Assembly (NCBI RefSeq): GCF_021495345.1
Contig: NZ_CP099397.1
Location: 434,001-498,000, forward strand
Direction: 5' to 3'
Source of the DNA: Pseudomonas hydrolytica
GTDB taxonomy: Bacteria; Pseudomonadota; Gammaproteobacteria; Pseudomonadales; Pseudomonadaceae
DNA: 64,000 nucleotides
A model generated the notes under the pieces. It was not told where the DNA came from. It saw nothing but the letters and a program-made list of their open reading frames with translations, and made no database searches. Positions 63,021 through 64,000 of this stretch are shown piece after piece. Within the stretch, counting starts at the first letter, position 1, and each line of letters starts with the position of its first letter. The position numbers and the translations under genes are program-made.

Positions 63021-63596
63021 ATGTTGAAGAACGCCCTCGCTGCACTGGTTCTGGGTTCCGCGCTGATCGGCGGCCAGGCCATGGCGGCCGACTACGCCAT
63101 CGACAAGCAAGGCCAGCATGCCTTCGTCAACTTCAAGATCAGCCACCTGGGTTACAGCTGGCTGTACGGCACCTTCAAGGACTTCGATGGCAAGTTCAGC
63201 TTCGATGCCGCCAACCCGGAAGCCAGCAAGGTCAGCGTCACCCTCAACACCGCCAGCGTCGACACCAACCACGCCGAGCGTGACAAGCACATCCGCAGCG
63301 CCGACTTCCTCAACGTTTCCAAGCACGGCACCGCTACCTTCGAGTCGACTTCGGTCAAGTCCACCGGCGAAGGCACTGCCGACATCACTGGCGACCTGAC
63401 CCTTAACGGGGTGACCAAGCCCGTGGTCATCGCCGCCAAGTTCATCGGCGAAGGCAAGGATCCGTGGGGCGGCTACCGTGCCGGTTTCGAAGGCACCACC
63501 ACGCTGAAGCTGAAGGATTTCGACATCACCAAGGATCTCGGCCCGGCTTCGGAAACCGTCGAGCTGATCATCTCGGTCGAAGGTATTCGTCAGTAA
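63021..63596 (+). CDS. yceI: YceI-family periplasmic lipid-binding protein
   Basis: 191 residues. A signal peptide (residues 1-22, cut after AMA) is followed by the YceI lipocalin-like barrel: [20 protein letters not shown], then [48 protein letters not shown] and [18 protein letters not shown]. Members bind isoprenoid-type molecules; the P. aeruginosa homologue is also reported as the small protease PasP. AAGGAG precedes the ATG. Confidence 0.94.
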   Translation: MLKNALAALVLGSALIGGQAMAADYAIDKQGQHAFVNFKISHLGYSWLYGTFKDFDGKFSFDAANPEASKVSVTLNTASVDTNHAERDKHIRSADFLNVSKHGTATFESTSVKSTGEGTADITGDLTLNGVTKPVVIAAKFIGEGKDPWGGYRAGFEGTTTLKLKDFDITKDLGPASETVELIISVEGIRQ

Positions 63597-63626
63597 AGAA
63601 AGCGGCCGCTTGCGGCCCAGCTGATG

Positions 63627-63652
63627 ACCCTCTCCCATTTATGGGAGAGGGT
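63627..63652. repeat. Palindromic repeat ACCCTCTCCC/GGGAGAGGGT
   Basis: 10-bp perfect arms around ATTTAT, followed by further GGGAGAGGGC and CCTCTCCCC fragments to about 63697. This CCCTCTCCC-type REP is widespread in bacteria and here lies between the yceI and helicase 3' ends. Confidence 0.75.
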
Positions 63653-63703
63653 GCCCGAAGGGCGGGAGAGGGCTGGTTCTCCACTGGCCTCTCCCCCTAA
63701 ACA

Positions 63704-63730
63704 AAAACGCCGCCCATCGGGCGGCGTTTT
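63704..63730. terminator. Bidirectional intrinsic terminator
   Basis: AAAACGCCGCCC, loop ATC, GGGCGGCGTTTT. It lies 15 bases past the helicase gene stop on the minus strand, and may also stop yceI transcripts. Confidence 0.88.
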
Positions 63731-63745
63731 CGTTTGCGCGTCAGC

Positions 63746-64000
63746 TTACTCGTCGCGATTGCGCGTGAGCAGTGCCGGCTTCTCGCCGCGCGGGCGCGTG
63801 CTGTTGCTCAGCTCGTCGAGTTGCTCGGCGGTGGGGAAGCGATCCAGGCGCGAACCCTTGTGCACGATGACGGGCTGCTTCTCACGCGGATTGCGCACGG
63901 CGGCCTCTGTGCGAGGCAGTTCGTCGCGGTCGAGCGAGGTGATGCGACCGTCATGGGCGGGACGGCCACGACCACGATTGCTGCCGTTGCGGCCCTGGCC
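63746..64000 (-). CDS. C-terminal tail of a DEAD-box RNA helicase (RhlE-like), 5' part outside window
   Basis: 84 codons up to the window edge. The product is a basic, Gly/Arg/Asn-rich tail (GQGRNGSNRGRGRP) followed by KQPVIVHKGSRLDRFPTAEQ and GEKPALLTRNRDE, resembling the C termini of Pseudomonas RhlE-type helicases. No helicase motif is inside the window, so the call rests on the tail alone. It converges with yceI. Confidence 0.65.
   Translation of the reverse strand, partial: GQGRNGSNRGRGRPAHDGRITSLDRDELPRTEAAVRNPREKQPVIVHKGSRLDRFPTAEQLDELSNSTRPRGEKPALLTRNRDE

Overview
The window is high-GC chromosomal DNA of a Pseudomonas-type gammaproteobacterium. The evidence is gene content and gene order: the complete pilGHIJK-chpABC twitching chemosensory operon; pyrR-pyrB-pyrC' with a metal-site-less dihydroorotase homologue; a FabY-type ketoacyl synthase; hslO-pckA; and nudE-cysQ. 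From memory of PAO1 gene order, about 1-38 kb matches the PAO1 segment running down from ldcA/rimK/hslR/pckA to fabY (PA5198 to PA5174), with accessory cassettes inserted. About 38.7-63.6 kb matches PA0401 to PA0423. A synteny junction therefore sits near 38.4-38.7 kb. The dispersed GTAG-headed REP elements suggest the mendocina/oleovorans/alcaligenes side of the genus, but that assignment is weak. There is no phage, insertion sequence, CRISPR array, tRNA or rRNA gene.

Layout: (1) 1-10.5 kb: 3' part of a PAS-GGDEF-EAL c-di-GMP protein; ldcA, rimK and rimB on the minus strand; hslR; a PAP2 phosphatase; hslO; pckA; a RecQ-family helicase. (2) 10.5-14 kb: a four-gene minus-strand MCE lipid-transport operon (STAS-MlaE-type permease, ATPase, MCE protein, PqiC-like lipoprotein). 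(3) 14-26.7 kb: metabolic accessory region with a Baeyer-Villiger-type monooxygenase, a small orphan protein, a Tat-exported aldo/keto reductase paired with an MFS-like carrier, a LysR regulator divergent from a 3-hydroxyacyl-CoA dehydrogenase/acyl-CoA dehydrogenase pair, an iron-dependent alcohol dehydrogenase, a hot-dog thioesterase, a DUF2157-DUF4824 membrane pair and a glycine-zipper protein. (4) 26.7-34.2 kb: NAD-linked molybdenum formate dehydrogenase fdsGBA, fdsD and fdhD with a divergent ModE-like/PBP regulator and a structured leader. (5) 34.2-38.4 kb: yrfG, nudE, cysQ, fabY. (6) 38.7-44.6 kb: minus-strand pyrC', pyrB, pyrR, ruvX, algH, tonB, gshB. (7) 44.8-58.2 kb: pilG to chpC, ending at a clear intrinsic terminator. 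(8) 58.2-64 kb: a sodium/alanine-type symporter, rsmE, bioA, cytochrome b561, yceI and the 3' end of an rhlE-like helicase gene.

The most unusual structure outside genes is a set of REP-like palindromes built on one plan: a GTAG head, a 7-bp stem, a 3-nt loop, then the other stem arm. Three sequence families share this plan. They occur as inverted pairs or singletons at about a dozen loci, nearly all at convergent gene ends or inside operon gaps. In six genes the TAG of the GTAG head is the stop codon. Other points worth checking are a possible molybdenum-cofactor riboswitch in front of fdsG whose closing stem would cover the ribosome-binding site, a 13-unit Glu-Pro hexanucleotide repeat inside chpA, and a hairpin between a strong Shine-Dalgarno and the pilK start codon. 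I found no wholly new multi-gene system; most protein-coding content belongs to known families.
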